The translations under genes were made by a program, and so were the position numbers. This document shows positions 1-8,133 of a stretch of 64,000 nucleotides of DNA, in pieces. Source of the stretch: Streptomyces sp. NBC_01497 (GTDB taxonomy: Bacteria > Actinomycetota > Actinomycetes > Streptomycetales > Streptomycetaceae); assembly GCF_036250695.1 (NCBI RefSeq), contig NZ_CP109427.1, forward strand, positions 930,001 to 994,000, read 5' to 3'. Each line of letters starts with the position of its first letter. Positions within the stretch are counted from its first letter, which is position 1. The notes under the pieces are model-generated. The model did no database searches. It saw only the letters and a list, made by a program, of their open reading frames with translations, and was not told the origin of the DNA.

Positions 1-71
1 GGCGGCCCCGCCCGCCCGTTCCCTGCCCCACCGCCGCCCGGCGGCACCCCGGAGAAGACTGGAGACCTGCT

Positions 72-1229
72 GTGAGCCTCACCTTCCACTGGTTCCTCCC
101 CACCTACGGCGACAGCCGGCATGTCGTCGGCGGCGGGCACGGGCTGCCCGCGGGCGGCGCGGGCGGCCAGCGCCCCGCCGACCTCGGCTACCTCACCCAG
201 ATCGGCCGCGCCGCAGAGCAGTTGGGGTTCGTCGGCGCCCTCACCCCGACCGGGGCCTGGTGCGAGGACGCGTGGCTGACCACCGCGATGCTGGCGCGGG
301 AGACCGAACGGCTCAAGTTCCTCGTCGCCTTCCGGCCCGGCTTCGTGGCCCCCACGCTCGCCGCCCAGATGGCCGCGACCTTCCAGCGCCACTCGGGCGG
401 CCGGCTGCTGCTGAACGTGGTCACCGGTGGCGAGAGCCACGAACAGCGCGCCTACGGCGACTTCCTGGACAAGGAGGGCCGCTACGCCCGCACCGGCGAG
501 TTCCTGGACATCGTGCGCTCCCTGTGGGCGGGCGGGACGGTCACACGGGAGGGGCAGCACCTGCGCGTGGAGGAGGCGCGGCTCGCCCGCGTACCCGATC
601 CGGTACCGCCGGTGTACTTCGGCGGCTCGTCGCCCGCCGCCGGCGAGGTCGCGGGCCGGTACAGCGACGTGTACCTGACGTGGGGGGAGCCGCCGGCCCA
701 GGTCGAGGAGAAGATCGCCTGGATCCGTTCGCTCGCCGAGAAGCAGGGCCGGCAGGTGCGGTTCGGCATCCGGCTGCACGTCATCACCCGGGACACCGCG
801 GACCACGCGTGGGCCGAGGCGCGCAGGCTGCTCGACGGCTTCTCGGACGAGGCCGTCGCCACCGTCCAGGCGGGGCTCGCCCGCAGCGAGTCCGAGGGCC
901 AGCGCAGGATGCTCGCGCTGCACGGCGGCAGCAGGGACGGGCTGGAGGTCTCGCCCAATCTGTGGGCCGGCATCGGCCTCGTGCGCGGCGGAGCCGGTAC
1001 GGCCCTGGTGGGCAGTCACGCGGAGGTGGCGGAGCGCATCGAGGAGTACCACCGGCTCGGTGTCGACGAGTTCATCATGTCCGGCCACCCCCACGTCGAG
1101 GAGGCGTACTGGTTCGGCGAGGGCGTACTGCCGAGGCTGGCCGCGGCGGGTCTGTGGACCCACCCGGCCGAGCACGCCGTCGAACACCCGGCCAACGGGG
1201 TGCCGTTCGCGCCCGGCGTCGGGTCCTAG
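72..1229 (+). CDS. ssuD: SsuD-like FMNH2-dependent alkanesulfonate monooxygenase (LLM class)
   Basis: Luciferase-like monooxygenase of 385 residues, the usual SsuD length. Family members use reduced flavin and O2 to split alkanesulfonates into aldehyde and sulfite during sulfur starvation. The N-terminus 'FHWFLPTYGDSRHVVGGG' is typical of SsuD, and 'LLLNVVTGG' near residue 115 and the late 'EEYHRLGVDEFIMSGHPH' fit the TIM-barrel core. The GTG start at 72 follows a GGAG-rich stretch. The gene lies at the left edge, so its partners (an ssu ABC transporter or flavin reductase) may be outside the window. The next gene is on the other strand and unrelated. The family is sure; the exact sulfonate or other substrate is not. 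Confidence 0.88.
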   Translation: MSLTFHWFLPTYGDSRHVVGGGHGLPAGGAGGQRPADLGYLTQIGRAAEQLGFVGALTPTGAWCEDAWLTTAMLARETERLKFLVAFRPGFVAPTLAAQMAATFQRHSGGRLLLNVVTGGESHEQRAYGDFLDKEGRYARTGEFLDIVRSLWAGGTVTREGQHLRVEEARLARVPDPVPPVYFGGSSPAAGEVAGRYSDVYLTWGEPPAQVEEKIAWIRSLAEKQGRQVRFGIRLHVITRDTADHAWAEARRLLDGFSDEAVATVQAGLARSESEGQRRMLALHGGSRDGLEVSPNLWAGIGLVRGGAGTALVGSHAEVAERIEEYHRLGVDEFIMSGHPHVEEAYWFGEGVLPRLAAAGLWTHPAEHAVEHPANGVPFAPGVGS

Positions 1230-1356
1230 AACCTGTCCGACGACTCAGGTGACCCGCCTGTCAACCAGCCACGAGAGGTGACACGTCACCGCACGGCCGC
1301 GGGGGCGAACAACGCGGAGGCACCCCTTCTGCGATGTCTGCGATATGTGCGACAGC

Positions 1357-1391
1357 AGACCGTTGACGGCCCCCACAGGAGACCGTTGACG
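1357..1391. repeat. 12-bp direct repeat in the ssuD/MFS intergenic gap
   Basis: The 12-mer agaccgttgacg occurs at 1357-1368 and again at 1380-1391, a 23-bp step that puts both on the same helix face. It lies in the 225-bp gap between two convergent genes and contains ttgac, a -35-like hexamer. I see no other gene in 1230-1454. Function unknown. Confidence 0.4.
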
Positions 1392-1454
1392 AGGGCGCGG
1401 GTCTCCCCCGGGGGCCCCGCCGCGTCGCACCGACCGGTCGGGGACAAGAACCGC

Positions 1455-2705
1455 TCAACCAGCCGCTGCGGTAGGTGCGTTCGGGGTACCGCGTCGCGTG
1501 AGTGCCCACAGGAGGAGCGCTAGCGAGCTGAACCCTGCGCCCAGCGCGCACACGGCCGTCCAGCCCGCCACCGCGTACAGAGCCGTCGCGGTGACGGCAC
1601 CCGAGGCGCTGCCGATCGAGTAGAAGACCATGTAACCGCCGATCAGTCGGCTCCCCGCCTCCGGGTGCAGGGCGTAGATCAGGGTCTGGTTGGTGACGTG
1701 GACCGCTTGTACGGCGAGATCGAGGACGATCACGCCGGCCGCCAGCGCCCAGAGCGAGTGCCGGGTCAGCGCCAGGGGAAGCCAGGAGACGGTGAGCAGC
1801 GCCAGGCCGATGCCGGTGGTCCGCTGGGAGAAACCTCGGTCGTTCAAGCGGCCGGCTGCCGTGGCGGCGAGGGCACCCGCCGCTCCGGCCAGTCCGAATG
1901 CTCCGATTTCGGTGTGCGAGAGGGAGAGTGGAGGCGCGCTGAGCGGCAGCGCGACACTGCTCCACAGGGCGCTGAAGGCCGCGAAGATCAGCAGAGCGAA
2001 CAGGGCCCGCAATCGAAGGAGACGCTCGCGGACGAACAGTGTGACGGTGGAGCGCAGCAGTCGCCCGTACCCCCCGGCCGCCGGTGCGGCGCTGACACCG
2101 GACGGCAACAGGCGGTGGAGTGTGAGGGCGAGGACGCAGGCGACAGCCGCAGAAGAGAGGTAGACGGAGCGCCATCCGGCGAGGTCGGCCAGCAGGCCGG
2201 ACACGGTACGGGCCAGCAGGATCCCGGTGACCACACCGCTGGTCACCAGGCCGACGGCCCGTCCGCGCGCCGCGGACGGAGCGAGGGACGCGGCGAAGGC
2301 CACCAACGTCTGGGTGACCACCGCGAGCGACCCCACCGCGGCGAGGCCCACGAGCAGGAGCGCCACGTTGTCGGCGGTGCCGACTGCCGCCAGCGCCGCC
2401 GCCAGCAGGAGGAGTTGCCCCACGACGAGGCGCCTGCGGTCGAGCAGGTCTCCCAGTGGCACGAGGAAGAACAAGCCCAGCCCGTAACCGAGTTGCGTCA
2501 GCGACACGACCGCGCCGACCGTCGCTGTGCCGATCGAGAAGTCGCGGCCCAGTGTCACCAGGAGGGGCTGCGCGAAGTAGACATTGGCCACGGCCGTTCC
2601 ACAGGCGACGGCGAAGAGCAGGGCGACTCCCCTGGTCAGTGGGAATCTGGGCGTCGCGCTCAGGCTCTCGGCCCCTGTGGTGACGGCCCCCGGGTGTCGT
2701 GCCAT
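1455..2705 (-). CDS. MFS transporter, drug-efflux type (12 TM)
   Basis: Membrane transporter of 416 residues with about twelve hydrophobic segments. The loop 2-3 signature is 'GYGLGLFFLVPLGDLLDRRR', and 'YFAQPLL' in TM1 resembles the YtbD/AraJ-like efflux subgroup. I chose ATG at 2705 because GGAAGGG lies about 8 nt upstream; the open frame runs further but only with non-transporter residues. It is divergent from a HxlR-family regulator, with two operator-like palindromes in between, so it is probably a pump derepressed by an inducer sensed by that regulator. The substrate cannot be read from the sequence. Confidence 0.87.
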   Translation of the reverse strand: MARHPGAVTTGAESLSATPRFPLTRGVALLFAVACGTAVANVYFAQPLLVTLGRDFSIGTATVGAVVSLTQLGYGLGLFFLVPLGDLLDRRRLVVGQLLLLAAALAAVGTADNVALLLVGLAAVGSLAVVTQTLVAFAASLAPSAARGRAVGLVTSGVVTGILLARTVSGLLADLAGWRSVYLSSAAVACVLALTLHRLLPSGVSAAPAAGGYGRLLRSTVTLFVRERLLRLRALFALLIFAAFSALWSSVALPLSAPPLSLSHTEIGAFGLAGAAGALAATAAGRLNDRGFSQRTTGIGLALLTVSWLPLALTRHSLWALAAGVIVLDLAVQAVHVTNQTLIYALHPEAGSRLIGGYMVFYSIGSASGAVTATALYAVAGWTAVCALGAGFSSLALLLWALTRRGTPNAPTAAAG

Positions 2706-2724
2706 GCGAAGCCCTTCCACAACT

Positions 2725-2778
2725 GGTTTCATCTTGCAACCAGCAGAAGGTAGCTCGATTTGGTAGCATGTTGCAACC
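2725..2778. promoter_or_regulatory. Paired operator-like sites between MFS pump and HxlR regulator
   Basis: Two 17-mers match at 14 of 17 positions: ggtttcatcttgcaacc (2725-2741) and ggtagcatgttgcaacc (2762-2778). Each is an imperfect palindrome of GGTNGCA-N3-TGCAACC type, and they are 37 bp apart. They lie just upstream of both divergent starts (2705 and 2800), the expected place for the HxlR protein to bind. The binding itself is inferred. Confidence 0.6.
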
Positions 2779-2799
2779 GTTATGACAGGAGAGGTCGCC

Positions 2800-3246
2800 A
2801 TGGTGGAGCGAACGCGTTTCGACGACAGCGACTGTCCCGTCGCGCGGTCGGTCGACACGATCGGCGACTGGTGGTCAATGCTGATCGTGCGGGACGCCTT
2901 CGACGGCAGCCGCCGCTTCGGGGAGTTCCAACGCGGCCTCGGCGTGGCGAAGAACATCCTCGCCGCGCGCCTGCGCTCCCTGGTCGCCTCAGGAGTCCTC
3001 GAAACCCTCCCCGCCTCGGACGGCAGCGCCTACCGGGAGTACGTACTGACACCGAAGGGCAGGGGGCTCTTTCCTGTCATCGTCGCGCTGCGCCAGTGGG
3101 GCGAACAGAACCTCTTCGACCCCGGTGAGTCCCACTCGGAGATGGTCGACCTCCGGCAGGGACGCCCTTTGCGCACCATGGAGGTCCGCTCCGCGGACGG
3201 GCGGCGCGTCGACGCCGACGACACCGTGGTCAACAAGGTCGGGTGA
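2800..3246 (+). CDS. HxlR-family winged-helix transcriptional regulator
   Basis: 148-residue HxlR protein: 'CPVARSVDTIGDWWSMLIVRDAF' at the N-terminus, then the recognition region 'GVAKNILAARLRSLVASGVLE' and the wing 'YREYVLTPKGR'. The Cys of 'DSDCPV' is the residue used in redox or electrophile sensing in YodB/QorR-type relatives; that role here is inference. ATG at 2800 is preferred over ATG 2782 because AGGAGAGG lies 6 nt before it. It is divergent from the MFS gene and probably represses both it and itself through the two 17-bp sites at 2725-2778. The stretch 3247-3366 holds nothing recognisable. Confidence 0.88.
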   Translation: MVERTRFDDSDCPVARSVDTIGDWWSMLIVRDAFDGSRRFGEFQRGLGVAKNILAARLRSLVASGVLETLPASDGSAYREYVLTPKGRGLFPVIVALRQWGEQNLFDPGESHSEMVDLRQGRPLRTMEVRSADGRRVDADDTVVNKVG

Positions 3247-3366
3247 CAGGAGCTCCGCGGATCCACGAGGCGAGCTCAGCCCGGCGCGCGCCAGGACGCG
3301 ACGGAGCCGTTCCCGCCGCGCCGTAGGCACGGGGCAACACGGCGGCCGGCCCCGGCGGGAGCGGCG

Positions 3367-3945
3367 TCAGAGAGCTCCGTCGGAGGCCCCGGGCCGGCGC
3401 CCGGAAGCAGGGTCGACCCCGGTGGTGACCCATGGCCGGGCGACACGGGCGATGTCGGCGTCGGAGGCATCGGCGAAGGCGTCGAGTTTCAGGAAGTGAC
3501 GGGCGACGGTGAGCCCGAGGATGCTGCTGACGATCAGTGCGGCACGCAGTTCGGCGTCCTCGCCGCCCATGGCACCGCTCAGGTTGGCGACCCGCTCGTT
3601 CAGGAACGCGCTCATGGAGGCCTCCGCCTCGGGCGCGGTGAGCATGGACCGCACGAGAGCCCTGGTCTCCGGAGGCAGGGCCGCGAGCCGTACGTCCAGG
3701 ACGTCGTGGAGATGGGCCTCCACCTCCCGCGGGGTGGACTCTCCCATGTCGATGGCGACGGCGAAGAGGGCGGCCTTCGATCCGTAGTGCTGCATGACCA
3801 GCGACGGATCCACCTGGGCGCGCTGGGCGATGCGGCGGATGGTCGTCGCCTCCAGGCCGCGCTCCCCGAACTCCGCACGCGCCGCCTCCAGGATGCGCTG
3901 CGCCGTCGCCGCCCTCTTCTCGGCCCTGCTCCTCGGCTCACTCAC
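3367..3945 (-). CDS. TetR-family transcriptional regulator
   Basis: 192-residue TetR regulator. The DNA-binding domain is 'AQRILEAARAEFGERGLEA' followed by 'TTIRRIAQRAQVDPSLVMQHYGSK', the standard helix-turn-helix of the family with MQHYGSK in place of YYHFGSK. The C-terminal part is the variable ligand domain. The start is GTG at 3945; the frame is open to 4140, but the extra residues lie over the operator DNA and are not TetR-like. It is divergent from the broken SDR and the amidohydrolase and very likely controls them through the two palindromes at 3950-4017. Confidence 0.87.
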   Translation of the reverse strand: MSEPRSRAEKRAATAQRILEAARAEFGERGLEATTIRRIAQRAQVDPSLVMQHYGSKAALFAVAIDMGESTPREVEAHLHDVLDVRLAALPPETRALVRSMLTAPEAEASMSAFLNERVANLSGAMGGEDAELRAALIVSSILGLTVARHFLKLDAFADASDADIARVARPWVTTGVDPASGRRPGASDGAL

Positions 3946-3949
3946 GCAA

Positions 3950-4017
3950 TTCACTCTACCGTTGTTGAGCGAACGGTGGCCGAACCTGTAGCTTTCACTC
4001 AACAGACGATGAGCGAA
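3950..4017. promoter_or_regulatory. Two identical-architecture TetR operators
   Basis: TTCACTC-N10-GAGCGAA occurs at 3950-3973 and again at 3994-4017, 44 bp apart. Half-sites are identical in both copies and arms match at 6 of 7 positions, with the same 10-bp spacer length. The first site abuts the GTG start of the TetR gene at 3945; both lie upstream of the rightward gene at 4067. This is strong evidence for autoregulation plus control of the rightward genes. Confidence 0.7.
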
Positions 4018-4066
4018 CCCCGATGAGGCCGCCGAACGGTCCGCCGTCCGGCACCAAGGAGCGGTC

Positions 4067-4394
4067 ATGGCAGCAACCGGCCGAAGTCCGCCCCGCTCGT
4101 CGGCGCGTCCCGTGCGCCGGGCTCGCCCTGGCCGCCGCATACCTGGAACGGGGCCGGGTGACCGCGACGGTGCACGGAACCGGGCGGACCGACCTGCATG
4201 ACCTGGCGGACTCCTCAGCCGGCCGGCTCGCCGTGGAGACAGTCGACATCACGATTTCCGACCAGGTCACGGCGGTGCACGCGCGCCTGACGGCCGACCA
4301 GAGCGTTCCCGGCGTGCTCGACACGGTCGCGGCCCGGTCCGGCACGGGCGGACTGCGGTTCCTCGACCACCGGGGGCAGACCGTGCGCTGGTGA
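4067..4394 (+). pseudogene. SDR oxidoreductase remnant (frameshifts plus internal deletion)
   Basis: The ATG at 4067 has an AAGGAG site but reads only a short nonsense frame. In another frame 'LALAAAYLERG' and 'VTATVHGTGRTDLHDLAD' match the first beta-alpha-beta unit of an SDR, preceded in a third frame by VGASR, the remains of the NAD-binding TGASRGLG. After 'TAVHARL' the frame jumps to 'SVPGVLDTVAARSG' and 'LRFLDHRGQTVRW', a typical SDR C-terminus. Over 100 central residues, including the catalytic Tyr-x-x-x-Lys, are gone. At least two frameshifts and one deletion make it dead. It sits under the TetR operators, so it was probably the regulator's original target. Confidence 0.72.
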
Positions 4395-4410
4395 CGCGCG
4401 CGGCCCGGCC

Positions 4411-4443
4411 ACCGGCACCGGCACCGGCACCGGCACCGGCACC
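4411..4443. repeat. Hexanucleotide repeat (accggc)n
   Basis: Five perfect accggc units and a partial sixth lie between the SDR remnant and the amidohydrolase start. It would read Pro-Ala repeats if translated, but it precedes the chosen GTG start at 4478 and is taken as non-coding. Confidence 0.7.
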
Positions 4444-4477
4444 GAAGACATCCGATACGGCATCGAGGAACCGCAAC

Positions 4478-5461
4478 GTGAAGATCATCGCGATCGAAGA
4501 GCACTGGAACAGCGTCACCATCCGCGACGCGCTCGACCGCCTGCCCGACGGGGCGCGGGACGAAAGCGTCGCCTTCAACACGATGGGCGACAACCAGGCC
4601 CGGCTGGAGGACATCGGCCGGGGCCGCATCGAGGCGATGGACGCCGCAGGGATCGACATCTCGATCCTGTCGGTCGTCACACCCGCCACCCAGGCCCTCC
4701 CCGCCCCGGAAGCCGTCGCGCTGGCCCGGGAAGCGAACGACGAGGCCGCTGAGGCCGTCCGGGCGCATCCGGACCGCTTCCGCGCGTTCGCCACCCTGCC
4801 GACCGGCGATCCGCAGGCCGCGGCCGCGGAACTCGAACGGTGCGCCACCGAGCTGGGCCATGTCGGCGCGATGATCCACGGCCGAACGGGCGCCCGCACA
4901 CTGGACGATCCCGCCTACGACGACCTGTTCGCCACCGCGGCCCGCCTCCACCAGCCCGTCTTCATCCACCCGCAGATCCCGTCGGACGAGGTGCGCGACG
5001 CCTCGTACCGGGGACTGGACCCCCTGACCGACCTCGGCCTCGCGAGCTTCGGCTGGGGCTGGCACATGGACGCGGGCCTCTGCGCCCTGCGGCTGATCCT
5101 GCGCGGCACCTTCGACCGCCACCCCGGGCTCCAGATCGTCCTCGGCCACTGGGGCGAGATGCTGTTGTTCTGGATGGACCGCGTCGACAGCCTCTCCTCG
5201 GTCGCCCACCACCTCGAACGCCGGGTCTCGGACTACATCAGAACCAACATCCACGTCACCGGCAGCGGCATGCTCCAGGAGCGGCTGCTGCGCCACACCC
5301 TGGACTTCACCACCGCCGACCGGGTGCTGTTCTCCACCGACTACCCCTTCCACCGACCCGACGCGAGGGCGGTCGAGCAGTTCTTCGCCGCCGTCCCCGA
5401 CCCCTCGGACCGTTCCGGAATCGCTTCGGGCAACGCGGAAGCCCTGTTCGGGCTGGCCTGA
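4478..5461 (+). CDS. Amidohydrolase 2 family decarboxylase/hydrolase
   Basis: 327-residue TIM-barrel metal enzyme of the ACMSD/gamma-resorcylate decarboxylase group. The N-terminal 'IAIEEHW' supplies the E-x-H pair (Glu7, His9) used by the resorcylate/dihydroxybenzoate decarboxylases in place of HxH. Further metal and catalytic residues are His164 in 'FIHPQIP', His224 in 'LGHWGEML' and Asp288 in 'STDYPFHRPD'. I chose GTG 4478 since it begins the conserved strand and has GAGG upstream; earlier in-frame residues are encoded by a simple repeat. It probably acts on a small aromatic or phenolic acid under control of the divergent TetR protein. Substrate uncertain. Confidence 0.85.
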   Translation: MKIIAIEEHWNSVTIRDALDRLPDGARDESVAFNTMGDNQARLEDIGRGRIEAMDAAGIDISILSVVTPATQALPAPEAVALAREANDEAAEAVRAHPDRFRAFATLPTGDPQAAAAELERCATELGHVGAMIHGRTGARTLDDPAYDDLFATAARLHQPVFIHPQIPSDEVRDASYRGLDPLTDLGLASFGWGWHMDAGLCALRLILRGTFDRHPGLQIVLGHWGEMLLFWMDRVDSLSSVAHHLERRVSDYIRTNIHVTGSGMLQERLLRHTLDFTTADRVLFSTDYPFHRPDARAVEQFFAAVPDPSDRSGIASGNAEALFGLA

Positions 5462-5749
5462 GCGAGCATCACCGGTCCTGGAACGCCCTCGGACGTCCTC
5501 ACGGTCACAACCGGTCCCGCCGCCGGCCCGACGGTACGTCCGGACGGCTCAACGCGGCGCGGGATCACCGGCTCCGCGCCGGGAGGCGCGCGCCGCGGCC
5601 CGGCGACCCCCGCGAGGGTGAGTCCCCCGCGAACAGGAGAGGAGCACGACGCCGCCGGCGCTCCCGCAGAGGTCGGCGGCAGTGAGAACGAGGACCGCCC
5701 GGTGGAGGAAGCCCGCTTTCCCCACCGGGCCGGCGGGCAGGATGGCCTC

Positions 5750-6121
5750 ATGAGACATCTGTCCCCGCGCTCGGCCCACCGTGTCCACTCCGGCTCCGTG
5801 CTGTCGCTCTGGTCCAAGGACTCCGTGTTGTCGATCGGCTCAGTGGGATCGGTGCTGTCCGTGGGGTCCGTCGGTTCGGCCCTGTCGATCGGCTCGATCG
5901 GAAGCTCCCTGTCCGTCGGTTCGATCGGCTCGGCCCTCTCGCTCGTCTCTGCCGGATCGTGGCTGAGCACAGGGTCGGTGTTCTCGGCGCAGTCGCGGTG
6001 GTCCGTACTCTCCTGGCGTTCCTCCCGCGGGTTCCTGGCGGCCGGCACCGTGGGGGCGGCAGCCGGGGGCGCCCTGCTGCTGGCGCGCGTGCTGCACGAG
6101 GCCCGCCCCGCCGGCAGCTGA
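5750..6121 (+). CDS. Small protein of Gly-Ser (S-V/I-G-S) repeats
   Basis: 123-residue protein. Residues about 15-80 are built of repeats of the type 'SVLSIGSVGSVLSVGSVGSA', roughly a GS every three or six residues with Val, Ile or Leu between. The tail 'GFLAAGTVGAAAGGALLLARVL' looks like one membrane segment. Similar repeat proteins occur in streptomycetes without known function. The regular GS spacing could give a beta-solenoid or a surface polymer, but that is a guess. ATG 5750 is preferred over the start at 5618 because the repeat family begins with MRHLSPRS. The 288 bp between the amidohydrolase and this gene hold nothing I recognise. Decayed Nudix genes follow at once. Confidence 0.65.
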   Translation: MRHLSPRSAHRVHSGSVLSLWSKDSVLSIGSVGSVLSVGSVGSALSIGSIGSSLSVGSIGSALSLVSAGSWLSTGSVFSAQSRWSVLSWRSSRGFLAAGTVGAAAGGALLLARVLHEARPAGS

Positions 6122-6378
6122 TTCCGCTGGACATCGACATCCCCGACATCGACGCCCACCCGGCCAAAGGTGAAGCTGGTGAACCCGGCCACCAGCATTT
6201 CGACCTCCGGATCCTCTTCAGCCTGCACACCGTGAGCGACGCGACAGTGGTGCTGCGGGAAGAAGAGGTCGGCGGCACCGAGTGGCGGCCCGTCGACAGG
6301 GTGCCCCCCTCCCTAGGCGAGAAGCTGCTCGAACTCACCCCGGCAGCGGAACCGGAGACGGCCAACGCCCCACCCTGA
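6122..6378 (+). pseudogene. C-terminal half of a Nudix hydrolase (remnant 1)
   Basis: Directly after the GS-repeat gene, one frame reads 'DIDIPDIDAHPAKGEAGEPG', then 'HQHFDLRILFSL' and 'LREEEVGGTEWRPVDRV'. This is the back half of a MutT-like Nudix protein, where HxHxDxRFLF and the EEE-x-W segment are typical. The Nudix box that should precede it is absent, so the gene has lost its 5' half. There is no start codon with a ribosome site for this frame. Confidence 0.62.
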
Positions 6379-6790
6379 TCTCCAACGACCGTGGCACGTA
6401 CCTGCTCCACCCGCGCGACCACGTCCCCGGCCAGATCTGGGAGCCGGGCATGTGGTCCCCGCTGGGCGCGGCGGCCGAGAGCCCCAGGACACCACCTTGG
6501 ACCACACCGAACGGCGCGAACTGGCAGAGGAAGCCGGCCTCGATATCGCCGACCGGCCAGTTCGGCACGGAGCACGCCTGCCACGACATCAGCGCGAGGG
6601 TGCCCATCGCCATCCACGCCGGCCCCTGGAACGGCGATCCCCCCGCGAACTCCGCCTGACAGAGCGGGTGATGCCGGCCTGGTTCAACCCGGACGACCTT
6701 CACCGCCTCCGTATCGCCGGCACCACCCGCGACCTCGTACGGCGCAACGCCGCCAGTCTCCGGGCCACCGGCGCGTCCCAGGACGGGCTC
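6379..6790 (+). pseudogene. Second Nudix hydrolase, broken by several frameshifts (remnant 2)
   Basis: Pieces of one Nudix protein alternate between two frames: 'DRGTYLLHPRDHVPGQIWEP', then 'TERRELAEEAGLDIADRP' (the Nudix box core RELAEEAGL), then 'ARVPIAIHAGPWNGDP', then 'LTERVMPAWFNPDDLHRLRI' and 'TTRDLVRRNAASLRATGA'. In order they make a full-length protein, but at least three frame changes are needed. Real genes of this type have these blocks in one frame, so this is a pseudogene. It differs from remnant 1, since both carry a C-terminal half. Confidence 0.68.
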
Positions 6791-7203
6791 ACACCGCAGG
6801 AGCAGCACCGAGCTTCGCCGCACAGCACGGTCCTCAGTGTCAACAGCTCCTCTTCCAACAGATCGGCGCCCCGGCCGCGGCCATCCACTGACAGCGCAGA
6901 AGTGCTCTCTTCGGAGGAAGGAGTGCCCGCGCTCGCGAAGGTCGAGCGGCGCCTGGGAGCAGCCCGCCCGTACCCGCGCCCGGGAGACGAAAAGTTCATC
7001 CGCAACATCATGGCGCGCGCTGATGCTGTTCCGCCCCTTGACCGAGTGCAGGCGCACGGGGACTGTCAGCCGCTTCACCAGGCACGTGCGCTGTCGGCAA
7101 CAAGGTGTCGGCTGCTTGAGAACACGTGTCCGGCCCACCCAGAAGCCTGCCGGACGGGGTCGTAACACGGCCGGACTTCACCGAGGCCCGCGCCAACCTA
7201 CGG
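6791..7203. other. No gene recognised
   Basis: About 410 bp between the Nudix remnant and the convergent reductase gene. Several frames are open, but none has a plausible start, codon bias and recognisable protein together. It is probably degenerate sequence from the same decaying block. Confidence 0.5.
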
Positions 7204-7875
7204 TTACCGCCTTGCGATGGCCAGTGCCGCGCGGATGGCGTCCTCGCCGACCGGCTGGCCCTCCTCGTCCGAGGTCGGCCCGTACGGGGTCCCCCACACC
7301 GGTGTGTCCGTCCCCTGCCGCCAGCTATCGGCCAGCGGTCCCGCGTCCACCACGCTGTACCCGATGGATTCGATGAACTCGGTCACCGCCGTCTTTGCCG
7401 GCGCGGAGTCCCCGGCGATCGGCAGGTACGAGCGGTCGGGCGCCCCCACCGGGCGGGCGAGTGACAGCAGGTGCTTGAAGAAGATGTTGTTGAACGCTTT
7501 CACGAGCAGGGCGTCCGGGATGTAGCGCAGCAGCAGCTCGCTCGACATGAGTGAGTTGCTGTCGAGTTCGGGGACGTGCCCGTCACGCCGGGGGGCGTAG
7601 TTGCACGTGTCGATGACCGTCTTCCCGGCCAGTGGCGCGGCGGGCAAGTCGGGGAACGCCTTGACCGGCACCGTGACCACGACGATGTCACCGGCAGCCG
7701 CGGCCTCCCCGCTCGTCGCCGCGCACGCCCGCGGCCCCAGTTCCGCGGCAGTGTCCGCGAGCGTCTCGGGACCGCGCGAGTTGCTGAGAACGACCCGGTG
7801 CCCGGCCTCGATCGCGAGCCGCGCGACAGTACTGCCGATGTTGCCGCTTCCGATGAATCCCACAGTCGTCGTCAT
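7204..7875 (-). CDS. NADPH-dependent F420 reductase-like Rossmann protein
   Basis: 223-residue protein with the N-terminal nucleotide-binding motif 'VGFIGSGNIGSTVARLAIEAGH' and 'VVLSNSRGPETL', as in F420H2:NADP oxidoreductases and the single-domain NAD(P)-binding family often annotated with them. 'KAFNNIFFKHL' and 'LPIAGDS' follow the family pattern. ATG 7875 is chosen because GGAGGGG lies about 10 nt upstream. It shares its fold and cluster with the protein at 9518-10138; the two are paralogues of low identity. Likely a redox enzyme of the LysR-linked cluster, with the exact cofactor unproven. Confidence 0.8.
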   Translation of the reverse strand: MTTTVGFIGSGNIGSTVARLAIEAGHRVVLSNSRGPETLADTAAELGPRACAATSGEAAAAGDIVVVTVPVKAFPDLPAAPLAGKTVIDTCNYAPRRDGHVPELDSNSLMSSELLLRYIPDALLVKAFNNIFFKHLLSLARPVGAPDRSYLPIAGDSAPAKTAVTEFIESIGYSVVDAGPLADSWRQGTDTPVWGTPYGPTSDEEGQPVGEDAIRAALAIARR

Positions 7876-7926
7876 ATACTCAGGCCCCTCCAGAAGAGCC
7901 GTATTTTTGTCATCTGCCGGACTCAT

Positions 7927-8010
7927 CGCGATGCGAGTCCCTTGCTGCGCGCGATGTCGGCGATCCGCACGGCCGAAGACCGCACTCCCCGTTCGGGGAG
8001 AGGCCGAGGC
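7927..8010 (-). pseudogene. Scrap of a second epimerase-like SDR
   Basis: The minus strand reads 'ERGVRSSAVRIADIARSKG', nearly the same as 'ERGVRSSVVRIANIMHS' plus 'AREKGFA' of the intact SDR at 8509-9465, with the stretch between missing. The DNA matches too (agaccgcactccccgttcgg in both). It is what is left of a duplicated or related SDR gene after an internal deletion. The segment 8011-8133 is not identified. Confidence 0.6.
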
Positions 8011-8133
8011 CGACCGACCAAACCAAGTGGTCCGCCTCGGCCTCGTCCGCTTCCCGTACCACCGTGAGCTCTCGGGCGAGCACCGGGTCGCCGCCGAGCA
8101 CTCCCCGCGCGACCATGCTCTGCGCTGGTTGGG

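Noticed and set aside
1665..2753. Long plus-strand open frame opposite the MFS gene
   Set aside because: Antisense of a clear transporter; its product is a Gly/Arg/Gln-rich chance translation.
4411..4443. Pro-Ala repeat as N-terminal part of the amidohydrolase
   Set aside because: The conserved protein begins at GTG 4478 with its own ribosome site; the repeat is upstream.
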